A DNA stretch of 36,782 nt, taken from positions 1 to 36,782 of the forward strand of contig JAKQOG010000007.1 of assembly GCA_029565395.1 (NCBI GenBank). Direction: 5' to 3'. Below, in pieces: positions 8,984-17,922 of the stretch. How positions within the stretch are numbered: position 1 is the stretch's first letter; the number at the start of each line of letters is the position of its first letter. The notes under the pieces were generated by a model. The model was not told the origin of the DNA. It saw only the letters and a program-made list of their open reading frames with translations, and ran no database searches. Made by a program: the position numbers and the translations under genes. This DNA comes from Candidatus Hydrogenedentota bacterium. Its GTDB lineage: Bacteria > Hydrogenedentota > Hydrogenedentia > Hydrogenedentales > CAILVY01.

Positions 8984-11419
8984 CTATGGGTGTGTGATTC
9001 CCATTCCGCAGAAGGGCAGGATGGATTGGGCTTCCTGGGTGCGGTAATTAAAAACTGTAAAGCCCCCGGCGCCCAAGCGGCGGGTGATGGATATTTGATC
9101 GATCAGGCGGGTCATCTCCGGTCCTTCCGGCCACACACTCAGTCCGATGCCTGGATATAGCGCGGCTTTGCCACACCACCTCAGTTGCTTCTTCACCATG
9201 TTCTCGAACTGGGCATTGTGTTCAGTGTAATCCATGGGGCAGACAAAGTTGAGATAGCCTTTGTCACACCACGTTTTCCAGTCTTGGCCGATAGTATCGC
9301 GATGCTGAGGCCAGTTGGTGAAGACTGCGGCGGAAATCTCGACGCCCGGCCGTGCCTTGCGCACGGCCTCGCTGATGGCCGCCACGGTCTGGGTAATCTG
9401 CGCGCGCCGGAATTCCAGCCATTGCTCCTTGCGTTTGGGGTCCTCGGTCACTGCCTTAGGCCAATTCGTCAAGGATGCGCCAATCGCTTTTTCAAACCGC
9501 TTCCGGCAACCCGTGCAATAACAGGTTTTGGCGTCGGGATAACGGATATAGTCTAAATGCACCCCGGCCACTTCATATTTTGTCACCAATTCCACCAAGG
9601 CATCCACTTCGAGTTTCTGATTGGCGGGATTGGACGGGCAGAGCCAATCGTCCTCTGTTTTGCCATCAGAACGGACCTGCAAGCGGCCCTCGGATTTCAT
9701 GCGCTGACGAAACGCCGGAGTGGCTTTGCTCCCCATATTCCAGCATACTTTCCAGGCATGGCAGTTCACCTTGTATTTCTTGCACGCGGAGATACATTGG
9801 GCCAGAGCGTCGCCCCGTTCCTTTACCAGCCACGACACCGGCAGCACATCGCCCGGATAATAGGCGCACCCTCCCCACAGGACATTGGGCAGAACATCGG
9901 TAAACCCATTGTCCGCCAGATTCTTTATGGCCTCATCCCAGGTCCATCCCGTCACGCCATAGGCGTCATGACACCAGAACAGGCGGCGCTCGCCGGGTTT
10001 CGACGCCTGCGTGCGGCAATACGCTTCCAGCAGGGAGTCCTGCGCGCGCCGTGCCGCTCTCACCGCATCCATAACCTCTCCCTTTTCCAAACGCGTCCGT
10101 GCATCATTTAAAAATGCCGATGCATTCTGCAATGCCGTCTTGGCTGCCTCATCCGTGGCTTTTGGAGCGATAGCCTGCTGCGCGGCATTAAAGGTGGGAT
10201 ATGGCCCGATTTCACCCGCGTGGGCAATATGCCATTTCGCCGAAGCAAGGGCGGCCTCTGGAACAAAATGCCCGATCATGGAAAGCAGCAGGAGCCGTTT
10301 GTTGTCTGGGTCGTCTTTCAGGAGCACATGGGTGGTGTGGATGGCCTGTTTGGACACGAGCACCGCGGGCTGGTTCACCGATTCGTCCTGATCGGAATAC
10401 CACATCGCCGCCACTTTCGCATCTTTCCCCGCCGGACGCGCCGCGCGGATATTCCAGGAAACCTGCCGCACGGCTTCCGGCATACTTTCCAGGGCATCGC
10501 CGGATCGCCGGAAAGAAGCAAAGTTTCCAGGACGGCTCTGCTTCACATGCTCCCCCAATTGAATGCCTGCCGCGCTTTGCAGGGCTTTGGGCAATTCGTA
10601 AAAACTCAGCAATTTCCCGCCGTCCTTCAGAAATGCGAGTAACGCGGAGGCAGCGGATTGCGGCAGGGACGGATTGTACGGCAGGATCGCCAGCTTCTTG
10701 CCCGTAAGCTGTTTAGATGAAACATCCGCATCGCTTAGCGGAATGAACGGCAGCCCCAGCCCGTCCAAAAACGCGCTCATCGTTTCCATGCTTTGCCGAA
10801 GGGAAGCGGCCTCTTTCGGGTATTGTTTTGCCGCCCAATCCCCGCAGATCAATACCAGTTCCGATTCCGCGGTCATCACGCCGAAATCCGTGATATAAAA
10901 TTCCGTGTCCGCCTCCGCCATCTTATATGCCCCGATGCGAATCGCGTCAATGGACTGCCAGCCAGCGGGTGTTCCTTCCACCTCCATCTTCAGGCGATCC
11001 GCCAAAACGACATTCCAAGCGCCGGGCGCATCAATTGAAAACGGCAGGCGGTACCAGCCGTTTCCACTGCGAAGATAGAAAACAAATTCGAGGACAGGGG
11101 CAGGATCTGCACAGAAGAATTGAAAACGAATCCCCCGGGCTGCCGACAGATTCAGGGAAACGTTTCGTGTCCAGTAGGCACGCTCCACGGCCTTCCCCTG
11201 GAACGTGCAGGGCATGCGGAGGGCCGTACGATTGTTGATGCTCACTGCGGACACGGGTGCGGTATCTGTTCCTGGTTCCCATGCCTCCGCGCTTTCCATT
11301 TCTTGCAGAGGCGTGTATCCGGGATCCGGGGGCAGGGGAATGGAAGGGCTTTGTTCTGCGAAGGCGCTCAAGGAAATGCACCACAGCGGCAGGAGACTAT
11401 ATAGAAGCCGGTACAACAT
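8984..11419 (-). CDS. Large secreted protein with GHL10-type (family 10 glycosylhydrolase-like) C-terminal domain
   Basis: This is an 811-residue protein. A TTG at 11446 is possible, but the ATG at 11419 starts directly on the signal peptide (MLYRLLYSLLPLW, cleavage near SAFA-EQ). Residues about 30-185 look like a carbohydrate-binding beta-sandwich. Residues about 190-310 resemble a glutamine-amidotransferase/ThuA-like fold (ELVLICGDWAAKQYP, KKLAILPYNPSLP, FLKDGGKLLSFYELP). A helical stretch near 420-475 links to the GHL10-like TIM barrel, which starts about residue 480 (LFWCHDAYGVTGWTWDEA) and contains AGVHLDYIRYPD near 623, CYCTGC, and NFVCPMDYTEHN. GHL10 proteins are thought to act on glycans, but biochemical support is thin. 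An envelope or extracellular location is expected. Confidence 0.85.
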   Translation of the reverse strand: MLYRLLYSLLPLWCISLSAFAEQSPSIPLPPDPGYTPLQEMESAEAWEPGTDTAPVSAVSINNRTALRMPCTFQGKAVERAYWTRNVSLNLSAARGIRFQFFCADPAPVLEFVFYLRSGNGWYRLPFSIDAPGAWNVVLADRLKMEVEGTPAGWQSIDAIRIGAYKMAEADTEFYITDFGVMTAESELVLICGDWAAKQYPKEAASLRQSMETMSAFLDGLGLPFIPLSDADVSSKQLTGKKLAILPYNPSLPQSAASALLAFLKDGGKLLSFYELPKALQSAAGIQLGEHVKQSRPGNFASFRRSGDALESMPEAVRQVSWNIRAARPAGKDAKVAAMWYSDQDESVNQPAVLVSKQAIHTTHVLLKDDPDNKRLLLLSMIGHFVPEAALASAKWHIAHAGEIGPYPTFNAAQQAIAPKATDEAAKTALQNASAFLNDARTRLEKGEVMDAVRAARRAQDSLLEAYCRTQASKPGERRLFWCHDAYGVTGWTWDEAIKNLADNGFTDVLPNVLWGGCAYYPGDVLPVSWLVKERGDALAQCISACKKYKVNCHAWKVCWNMGSKATPAFRQRMKSEGRLQVRSDGKTEDDWLCPSNPANQKLEVDALVELVTKYEVAGVHLDYIRYPDAKTCYCTGCRKRFEKAIGASLTNWPKAVTEDPKRKEQWLEFRRAQITQTVAAISEAVRKARPGVEISAAVFTNWPQHRDTIGQDWKTWCDKGYLNFVCPMDYTEHNAQFENMVKKQLRWCGKAALYPGIGLSVWPEGPEMTRLIDQISITRRLGAGGFTVFNYRTQEAQSILPFCGMGITHP

Positions 11420-11459
11420 CGGTTCAAACTCTATCAGCAGTGACAATGGTTGCGAACAA

Positions 11460-11612
11460 TCACGACGCTTTCTTCACGATATCATTTACTTCCTGGAGAA
11501 TCTTTTGGAGGATTTCCTTGCGGTGTTCCTCCGACACTTTATAGTGCTGCGCATTTTCCAGCAGTTCGATGGTGCGCAATGCCACCTGGTACGCAAAATC
11601 CTGAACTTTCAT
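11460..11612 (-). CDS. 50-residue hypothetical protein translationally coupled to GH130
   Basis: This small gene begins with an ATG whose first four bases (ATGA) overlap the TGA stop of the GH130 gene, and AAGGAG stands right before it. It starts [18 protein letters not shown] and ends VNDIVKKAS. It has no Cys or Trp, looks mostly helical and amphipathic with many charged residues, and has no signal peptide. The strong Shine-Dalgarno, exact stop/start overlap and alternating hydrophobic pattern argue for a real gene. No family is recognised. Position suggests co-translation with the GH130 enzyme, possibly as a small partner or stabiliser. The next gene downstream is the GHL10 protein 40 bases away. 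Confidence 0.65.
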   Translation of the reverse strand: MKVQDFAYQVALRTIELLENAQHYKVSEEHRKEILQKILQEVNDIVKKAS

Positions 11613-12601
11613 GGATTCTCCTTTATAAACCGGATGATCTCTTCCACATACGCGAAGGCGAGGCACGTCACCGTGTCCGCGCCGCCGTAGTATATCGCCA
11701 GACGGCCCGTCGGCGCATCGCATAAGGCCGCGCAAGGGAAAGCGACATTTGGCGTGTCTCCCACGCACTCATAAGGGCACTGTGGCGAGAGCAGATAGGG
11801 CGCGGCGCGGTGCACTACTTTCCAGGGCTGCTCCAAATCCAGCAAGGCCGCCCCAAAGCTGTACACGAAGCCATTGCAGGAGGTCAGCACGCCGTGGTAC
11901 AGCAACAGCCATCCCTCGGACGTCTCGATGGGAATGGGACCCGCGCCGACCTTCGTCGATTCCCAACTATGCCGTGTGCCCATCACGTGGCGGTGGCAGC
12001 CCCAATGCGCCAAGTCCGGGCTTTCGCTATAGAAAATATCGCCGAACGGCGTGTGGCCGTTGTCGCTGGGCCGGCTGAGCATGGCGAATTTCCCGCCAAT
12101 TTTGCGCGGGAACATGACGCCGTTCCGGTTGAACGGCAGAAAGGCGTTCTCCAGTTGATGGAACGTTTTAAAATCGTGGGTCCAGGCCATCCCGATGGTG
12201 GGGCCGTGATACCCGTTGCACCACGTCACGTAATACCGGTCATCGATCCAGCACACCCGCGGATCGTATCCGTAATCGAATGCGGCAATGTCAGGAATGT
12301 CACAGTTAAATTCTATTGGATCAGGGTCGAGATTCCAGCGGAAACCATCCTTGCTGCGGCCACTGTGCAACTGCATGTGCCGCCGTTTGTCGTCGCAGCG
12401 GAACACCCCGGCGAACGCGCCGTTGTATGGCACGACCGCGCTGTTGAAGATGCTATTTGAACACGGAATCAAATCGCGGGGGATCACCGGGTTGCATGAA
12501 TACCGCCAGACCACGTCGGACGATCCCCGAGGCCGGCTCTCCCACGGGATATTGGGCAGTGCCTCGCCTCTTACCTTGACCGAAAAAGTGCGTTTCGCCA
12601 T
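11609..12601 (-). CDS. Glycoside hydrolase family 130-like protein (mannoside phosphorylase superfamily)
   Basis: This is a 330-residue protein. A GTG at 12643 would add 14 residues, but the ATG at 12601 has AAGGA about 8 bases upstream and starts [20 protein letters not shown]. The GH130 five-bladed propeller is visible: [41 protein letters not shown] (the DPR block), [28 protein letters not shown] and [20 protein letters not shown]130 enzymes phosphorolyse or hydrolyse beta-mannosides such as mannosyl-glucose, mannobiose or mannosyl-GlcNAc. No signal peptide is seen, consistent with an intracellular phosphorylase. It lies 53 bases after hisS on the same strand and overlaps the 50-residue gene. 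Exact substrate is unknown. Confidence 0.88.
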   Translation of the reverse strand: MAKRTFSVKVRGEALPNIPWESRPRGSSDVVWRYSCNPVIPRDLIPCSNSIFNSAVVPYNGAFAGVFRCDDKRRHMQLHSGRSKDGFRWNLDPDPIEFNCDIPDIAAFDYGYDPRVCWIDDRYYVTWCNGYHGPTIGMAWTHDFKTFHQLENAFLPFNRNGVMFPRKIGGKFAMLSRPSDNGHTPFGDIFYSESPDLAHWGCHRHVMGTRHSWESTKVGAGPIPIETSEGWLLLYHGVLTSCNGFVYSFGAALLDLEQPWKVVHRAAPYLLSPQCPYECVGDTPNVAFPCAALCDAPTGRLAIYYGGADTVTCLAFAYVEEIIRFIKENP

Positions 12602-12654
12602 CCGCAGTGTCCTTGTTTCAGGGGTGCGAGGCCGTTCGCGCACGCTGCCTAAGG

Positions 12655-14094
12655 TCAGCCCAAGATTTCTTTGATCACGCGCACCATGTCCGTACGCGGA
12701 ACGGTTACCTGGCCGATCTTGCCAGCTTCTCGATAGGCCTCGCGATCCTCGATGTTTTCCCGTTGTTCCTTGCCTGTCTGCAAATCTTTTATCGAAACCA
12801 GCCCCCGGGCCAGTTCATCTTCGCCAATAATGACCGCGACGGGAATTCCATAATGATCCGCATGAGAGAGCTGGTTTCCCATCTGCATTTTTTTCTTGCT
12901 CGCGAAAAAGGCCTCCGTGCAATAGCCTGCTGCGCGTAGTTCCGCCGCCAGCCGCAGGGTTTCCGCTTTGGGCACGTTCCCCATGGTCACCACAAGCACC
13001 TGCACCGGCGTTTTCGACGGGCTTGCCAGCCCCAGGCACTTCAGGGCCGCCAACAGCCGGTCCAAGCCCACCGACATGCCCGTGCACGGCGTGGGGCGGT
13101 TCACGAACCGTTCCACGAGGCCGTCATAGCGTCCGCCGCCCATCACCGAGCCAAACTCCAGCGCGTTCGGCAGGATCATTTCAAAGACCGGCCCCGTGTA
13201 ATAATCCAAACCCCGTGCGAGGCTCGGATCAAAGCGCGCGTTCTCTTCCTTTATGCCCAGTGCATCCAGCGCCTCGGCGAGCTCGCGCATTTCGTTCACT
13301 GCTTCCTTGGTCAATGGACTTTCCGGAAGATTTTGCTTGAATTGTTCAACCATGTCCTTGCGCGAGGTGGCTATCAGCGCCACAAACGCCAGAATCTTAT
13401 CAATGACCGCCGCATCCAGATTCACGCCGGGAATCGGATCTCCCGATTCATCAATCCGGCCCGGACCAAGCTCCAGGCGGACGTTGTCCACGCCCACTTT
13501 CGCCAACTTGTCAATGACGCGCAACACATGTTTCTGCCGCGCCATCTCGGTAATGCCGCAGCCTTCCAGCATGGCATCGATCAGCTTGCGGTTGTTCACC
13601 AGCACCGTATATTCCGCTACGCCGAACGCCGCCATCACCGCGCACATCACCGCAATGATCTCCGCATCCACCGCGGGCGTCGCCGCACCCGCCACGTCAA
13701 TGTCACACTGCACAAACTGCCGGAACCGGCCCACCCCCGGTTTGTCCGCGCGCCATACCGGTCCGATGGCATAACGGCGGAACGGCGTCTTTAGCCGGTC
13801 GGGATACTGCGCCAACAACCGTGCAAACGGCACGGTCAAGTCAAAACGCATGGCAATCGCTTCCCCTTCCGGACTTTCCAGGCGGAACAATTCCTTGTTC
13901 GTGGTTTCGCCGCCCGTGCCCAGCAATACTTCCAGGTATTCCAGCGCCGGCGTGTCCAAGGGCGCAAAGCCAAACCGCTCATAAACGGCTTCGATGGTTT
14001 GAATCAGGCGTTTGCGGGGGATGATGTCCTCCGGCAAAAAGTCCTGAAACCCTTTTAAGGTGTCTGGTTCTATATATTTCTTTGCATCTGCCAT
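12655..14094 (-). CDS. hisS: Histidyl-tRNA synthetase
   Basis: This 479-residue class II aminoacyl-tRNA synthetase charges tRNA-His with histidine in the cytoplasm. The ATG at 14094 ([10 protein letters not shown]) is preferred over a TTG four codons earlier. It has [23 protein letters not shown] at the N-terminus, motif 2 in [20 protein letters not shown], the HisA-type block [15 protein letters not shown], motif 3 in [13 protein letters not shown], and a C-terminal anticodon-binding domain ([43 protein letters not shown]). Length is somewhat above the E. coli enzyme (424) and closer to a longer bacterial/eukaryotic-like subgroup. It follows the gcv operon on the same strand after about 190 bases. 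No T-box-like leader is evident. Confidence 0.97.
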   Translation of the reverse strand: MADAKKYIEPDTLKGFQDFLPEDIIPRKRLIQTIEAVYERFGFAPLDTPALEYLEVLLGTGGETTNKELFRLESPEGEAIAMRFDLTVPFARLLAQYPDRLKTPFRRYAIGPVWRADKPGVGRFRQFVQCDIDVAGAATPAVDAEIIAVMCAVMAAFGVAEYTVLVNNRKLIDAMLEGCGITEMARQKHVLRVIDKLAKVGVDNVRLELGPGRIDESGDPIPGVNLDAAVIDKILAFVALIATSRKDMVEQFKQNLPESPLTKEAVNEMRELAEALDALGIKEENARFDPSLARGLDYYTGPVFEMILPNALEFGSVMGGGRYDGLVERFVNRPTPCTGMSVGLDRLLAALKCLGLASPSKTPVQVLVVTMGNVPKAETLRLAAELRAAGYCTEAFFASKKKMQMGNQLSHADHYGIPVAVIIGEDELARGLVSIKDLQTGKEQRENIEDREAYREAGKIGQVTVPRTDMVRVIKEILG

Positions 14095-14242
14095 GGCGTT
14101 TCCCAATGCTTAAAAACGAAGTGTAACAGACCCCCGTAAAACCCGTCAAAACAGGCAAGAAGACCAACCACCGGGCTCTCAAGGGGCCTTAATCCGTTTT
14201 TCTCTTCTTTATGCATACCCCCGGCGATTTTCGGTGGCACAG

Positions 14243-14264
14243 GATCAGACCGATCCGTCTGATC
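14243..14264 (-). terminator. Perfect hairpin between gcvPB and hisS
   Basis: GATCAGAC (14243-14250) and GTCTGATC (14257-14264) form an 8-bp perfect stem around a 6-base loop. It sits between the gcvPB stop and the hisS start. No clear T-run follows on the minus strand, so it may be an attenuating or mRNA-processing hairpin rather than a strong intrinsic terminator. Confidence 0.35.
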
Positions 14265-14286
14265 TGACCGATCACTTTAATCTCTT

Positions 14287-15726
14287 CTACTGCAATTTTG
14301 CGCAGTTGAGTTCTTTTGCAGCCTTCACTTCATCCAGCCGGCCCACGGGCGTCGTGACCGGCGCCGCATGCAGGGAATCCGGGTTTGTTTCCACCAATTT
14401 CGCGATTTCCAGCATTGCGTCGCAAAATGCATCCAGCGTTTCCTTGTTTTCCGTTTCCGTTGGTTCGATCATCAAACACTCTTTCACCGTCAACGGGAAA
14501 TAGATTGTGGGCGGGTGAAATCCGCAGTCGATCAGTGCTTTCGCGATATCCAGGGCATGCACGCCCTGTGCGGCTTGCGGCGAGGCCGTGAATACGCATT
14601 CGTGCATGCACGTGCCTGGATACGCGGGTTTGTAGGCGCCTTTCAGGCGCGCGAGGATGTAATTCGCGTTCAAGACGGCCATTCGGCTGACGTCGCGTAG
14701 GCCTTCGTCACCCAAATGCAATATGTAGGCAAACGCCCGGACCGCGATCAGGAAATTCCCAAAAAACGCCGCTATCCGGCCAATCGACTTCTCGGGCATT
14801 TCCAGTGCGTAGCGATCTTCATGCTTCACCACACGCGGCCCCGGCAAATACGGCAGCAGCCTCTCGCCAACGCCCACCGGCCCCGAACCCGGACCACCCA
14901 TGCCATGGGGCGTCCCGAAGGTCTTGTGCAAGTTGTAATGCATCACATCGAAGCCCAAATCACCCGGACGGCATTGTCCGATGATCGCGTTCAGATTTGC
15001 GCCGTCGTAATAGAGCAGGGCGTCCACCGAATGCGCCAATTCCGCAATCTCGCGGATATTTGATTCAAACAACCCGTGGGTGTTCGGACACGTCAGCATC
15101 ACGCCCGCCACGCGATCGTTCAGCGCTTCCTTAAACTTCTCTACATCCACCAGGCCTTGCGCATTCGATGGCACCTGCAGGACCTTGTATCCGGCAATGG
15201 CCGCGCTGGCGGGATTCGTCCCGTGCGCGGAATCCGGCACGATGATGGTGTCCTTATGCGTGTTGCCCCGATCCCGGTGATACGCGGCGATCAGCAGCAC
15301 ACCCGTCAATTCGCCGTGCGCGCCCGCAATCGGCTGAATGCACGACGCCTTCATGCCCGCGATTTCCGCAAGCAGGCGCTCCAATTCATACACCAGCGCC
15401 AGCGCGCCCTGGCATTTCGCCTGGTATTCTGGCACCGTGGACAGATGGGGGTGCAGCCAGGCAAAGCCCGGATAAGCCGCCACCGCTTCCGCCATCTTTG
15501 GGTTGTATTTCATGGTGCAGGAGCCCAGCGGATAGAAATGCGAGTCCACGCCCACATTCCGCTTTGACAGATGCGTGAAGTGGCGCACCACGTCCAACTC
15601 GCTTACTTCCGGCAGCTCCGCCGGTTTTTCCCGAAGCAACGCCTCTGGTAATTTCACTTCCGGCACGTCCAGTGCGTCAAACGTCACCGCACGGCGGCCC
15701 CGGCATTTTTCATAAATCAGTTGCAT
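14287..15726 (-). CDS. gcvPB: Glycine dehydrogenase (decarboxylating) subunit 2, P-protein beta part
   Basis: This 479-residue C-terminal half of the split P-protein uses PLP to decarboxylate glycine and pass the aminomethyl group to lipoyl-GcvH. It carries the PLP-binding lysine near residue 267 in MHYNLHKTFGTPHGMGGPG, the Gly-rich segment GPGSGPVGV, and HFTHLSKRNVGVDSHFYPLG near the N-terminus, all typical of the subunit. C-terminal HPPTIYFPLTVKECLMIEPT is also characteristic. The start has GAGGAAG just before it, and it overlaps the end of gcvPA by 10 bases, so the two subunits are translationally coupled and expected in equal amounts. It is the last gene of the gcv operon. The fourth component, dihydrolipoyl dehydrogenase, is not in the window. 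Confidence 0.97.
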   Translation of the reverse strand: MQLIYEKCRGRRAVTFDALDVPEVKLPEALLREKPAELPEVSELDVVRHFTHLSKRNVGVDSHFYPLGSCTMKYNPKMAEAVAAYPGFAWLHPHLSTVPEYQAKCQGALALVYELERLLAEIAGMKASCIQPIAGAHGELTGVLLIAAYHRDRGNTHKDTIIVPDSAHGTNPASAAIAGYKVLQVPSNAQGLVDVEKFKEALNDRVAGVMLTCPNTHGLFESNIREIAELAHSVDALLYYDGANLNAIIGQCRPGDLGFDVMHYNLHKTFGTPHGMGGPGSGPVGVGERLLPYLPGPRVVKHEDRYALEMPEKSIGRIAAFFGNFLIAVRAFAYILHLGDEGLRDVSRMAVLNANYILARLKGAYKPAYPGTCMHECVFTASPQAAQGVHALDIAKALIDCGFHPPTIYFPLTVKECLMIEPTETENKETLDAFCDAMLEIAKLVETNPDSLHAAPVTTPVGRLDEVKAAKELNCAKLQ

Positions 15727-17003
15727 GAGGCTTCCTCCAGCGCCGCCGCAAAGGCATCCAGCTCTTCCCGCGTGCGTTTTTCCGTCACCGCAATCAACAA
15801 ATCGTTGTCTTGTCCGGCGCCGACCGAGGCCAGCGGCAGACCCGCCAGAAATCCTTTCGCAAGCAGCTTTGCGGCTGCCTCGCCCGCCTTCTTCGGCAGA
15901 CGGACCGCGAATTCATTAAAGGTCGGCCCATCGTTCACTATCTGGGCAAAGCCCAGTTTCTTTTTCAGGTATTCCGCCTTGGAATGGCACGCCGTCGCCA
16001 CTTCCTGCAAGCCCGCCTTGCCCAGCAGCGAAAGATGCACCAGCGCACGCAGTGCGCACAGCGCCTGGTTGCTGCAAATGTTCGACATGGCCTTCTCGCG
16101 CCGGATGTGCTGTTCGCGTGCCTGGAGCGTCAGCACGAAGCCGCGCCGCCCTTCCGCATCCACGGTCTGTCCCACAATCCGCCCCGGCATCTTGCGCACG
16201 CATTCCTTGCGTGTCGTCATAATCCCGAGATACGGTCCGCCGAATCCCAACGGCTGGCCCAGGCTCTGTCCTTCCGCCACCGCGATATCCGCGCCCATCG
16301 CCCCCGGCGTTTTGATCATGCCCAGCGACACCGGATAGAACGACACCACCAGCAGCGCGCCCGCCGCATGGCACTGTGCCGCCAGATTAGTGAAATCGCG
16401 AACCGTCCCCAGAAAACTGGGATTTTGCACAATCACGCAGGCCGCGCCTTCGGGATTCTCCCCCGAAACAATCTCTACGCCAAGATTGGCCGCGTGGGTC
16501 TCCAGCATCTTCCGATACACCGGGTTCAGCGATTCATGCACCACCACCTTCTCGCGCCGCGTCACCCGCATCGACATCGTGGCCGCTTCAAACACCGCCG
16601 TGCCGCCGTCATACAACGAGGCATTGGCGAATTCCAAATCCGTCAATCGGCAGAGCGCGGTCTGATACTCATAAATTGCCTGGAGCGTGCCCTGCGAACA
16701 CTCCGGCTGATACGGCGTATAGGCCGTGTAAAACTCGCTCCGGCTGATTAGGGCGTCCACCGCCGCCGGGATAAAATGGTCATAGTACCCGCCGCCTAAA
16801 AAATTCACCGAGCAGACATCGTTCTTCACCGACAGGCGGCCCAGATATTCGCTCACCGCCATTTCCGACCGCCCCGGAGGCACATCCCACGATTGCATTC
16901 GTAGCGCTGCCGGGATGGACGCAAACAGATCCTCCAGGGAGGCCGCACCCACCGTGTCCAGCATCGAGCGCCGTTCCGTTTCCGTTGCCGGAATCCAACT
17001 CAT
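15717..17003 (-). CDS. gcvPA: Glycine dehydrogenase (decarboxylating) subunit 1, P-protein alpha part
   Basis: This 428-residue N-terminal half of the split P-protein pairs with GcvPB. Family landmarks include the N-terminal ATETERRSMLDTVGAASLEDL, NFLGGGYYDHFIPAAVDAL, SEFYTAYTPYQPECSQGTLQ, LTDLEFANASLYDGGTA, GQSLGQPLGFGGPYLGI and ATCHSKAEYLKKKLG. AGGAGAT precedes the ATG at good spacing. The split P-protein form is usual in many non-proteobacterial lineages. It lies 15 bases after gcvH and overlaps gcvPB by 10 bases, forming the second half of the operon gcvT-pilZ-gcvH-gcvPA-gcvPB. Confidence 0.97.
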   Translation of the reverse strand: MSWIPATETERRSMLDTVGAASLEDLFASIPAALRMQSWDVPPGRSEMAVSEYLGRLSVKNDVCSVNFLGGGYYDHFIPAAVDALISRSEFYTAYTPYQPECSQGTLQAIYEYQTALCRLTDLEFANASLYDGGTAVFEAATMSMRVTRREKVVVHESLNPVYRKMLETHAANLGVEIVSGENPEGAACVIVQNPSFLGTVRDFTNLAAQCHAAGALLVVSFYPVSLGMIKTPGAMGADIAVAEGQSLGQPLGFGGPYLGIMTTRKECVRKMPGRIVGQTVDAEGRRGFVLTLQAREQHIRREKAMSNICSNQALCALRALVHLSLLGKAGLQEVATACHSKAEYLKKKLGFAQIVNDGPTFNEFAVRLPKKAGEAAAKLLAKGFLAGLPLASVGAGQDNDLLIAVTEKRTREELDAFAAALEEASCN

Positions 17004-17018
17004 ATCCGTATCTCCTGA

Positions 17019-17405
17019 TTAATCACCGCACGTTTCCAGAAATTTCGTGTACGCCGCCGCATCCATTAACTCCTCTAACTGCGCCGCATCCACATCGCCC
17101 AGCTTGAAAAACCAGCCTTTGCCGAACGGATCCTGGTTCACCAGTTCCGGTTCGCGCTCCAGCGCTTCATTCACCGCCGTCACCGTCCCCGCCACCGGCG
17201 CATACACATCGCCCGCCGCCTTCACCGACTCCACTGCCGCTGTTTCTTCATGTTTTTTCACCGCGCGCCCCACCGCTGGCAACTCAATGAAGGTGATGTC
17301 GCCCAGTTGATCCTGGGCAAAATCGGTGATCCCCACCACATACACATCGCCTTCCCGGCCAATCCATTCATGGTCCTCGGTATAGCGCAATTCACTGGGA
17401 TTCAT
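17019..17405 (-). CDS. gcvH: Glycine cleavage system H protein
   Basis: This 128-residue lipoyl carrier shuttles the aminomethyl group from the P to the T protein and is then reoxidised by the L protein. The lipoylated lysine is Lys62 in AAVESVKAAGDVYAPVAG, and the N-terminal YTEDHEWIG and C-terminal PFGKGWFFKLG are family hallmarks. Length is typical. The ATG is preceded by GGAGCGAGGAAACC. The preceding gene is the PilZ protein (19 bases away) and gcvPA follows. Confidence 0.98.
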   Translation of the reverse strand: MNPSELRYTEDHEWIGREGDVYVVGITDFAQDQLGDITFIELPAVGRAVKKHEETAAVESVKAAGDVYAPVAGTVTAVNEALEREPELVNQDPFGKGWFFKLGDVDAAQLEELMDAAAYTKFLETCGD

Positions 17406-17424
17406 GGTTTCCTCGCTCCTATTG

Positions 17425-17901
17425 TTAAAACCCTACGGTTCGTTCCATTTTTTGCAGAAACGCAAGCAACCGCTTGCGGGATTCCTCTTCTATGTTATTA
17501 AACTGCACTCCAATCGCGATGCGCTTGGAATCTTCAATGCGCTTTGTCCAGCGAATTACACCAAGAGATTGGATATCGCTCATATCGCGCAGATGGATGG
17601 TCAGGAGCACCTCCTGATCAATCTCCAACCGCGCTTTTGCCGCCACCAGGCAGCCGTCCTCGCTAAGATCATATAGTTTTGCGTCAATCGGACATTCGTC
17701 CGCCGTCCAGAAATCCCCTTCTTTTTCCACGGTCTGTATGCGCAACGCCATCTCCAGCGAACAATTGTGCCGGATTACGCGTCGCCGAAGATGGCGTCTT
17801 TCCTTGTCGTCGGACGCGCGCGCATTCTCCTCTTTTGTTCGCACACGCATAAGCAAATCCCGATCCATCTCCCGGCGAATGTATTGTCGTCGTTCTTGCA
17901 T
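17425..17901 (-). CDS. PilZ domain protein inside the gcv operon
   Basis: This is a 158-residue protein with a single PilZ domain, the usual c-di-GMP receptor fold. The DxSxxG half of the binding site is clear (YDLSEDGCLVAA, Asp78, Ser80, Gly83). The arginine half could be RRHLRR (Arg35-Arg40), although 43 residues lie between it and Asp78. A second RRxxxR-like element lies at Arg4-Arg9. The C-terminal strands (LGVIRWTKR, IAIGVQFNNIEEESRKRLLAFL) match the PilZ barrel and closing helix. There is no output domain or signal peptide. It is cytoplasmic and sits between gcvT and gcvH with gaps of about 20 bases each, so it is almost surely co-transcribed with glycine cleavage genes. A link between c-di-GMP and glycine/one-carbon flux is possible but unproven. 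Confidence 0.85.
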   Translation of the reverse strand: MQERRQYIRREMDRDLLMRVRTKEENARASDDKERRHLRRRVIRHNCSLEMALRIQTVEKEGDFWTADECPIDAKLYDLSEDGCLVAAKARLEIDQEVLLTIHLRDMSDIQSLGVIRWTKRIEDSKRIAIGVQFNNIEEESRKRLLAFLQKMERTVGF

Positions 17902-17922
17902 ACTGCTGTTCCCCAGTCTGGT

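Noticed and set aside
14095..14286. T-box leader for hisS
   Set aside because: The stretch is short, has no specifier loop or T-box sequence, and only one simple hairpin.
15810..16751. Plus-strand open frame opposite gcvPA
   Set aside because: It is His/Arg-rich and low in hydrophobic pattern, antisense to a certain gene.
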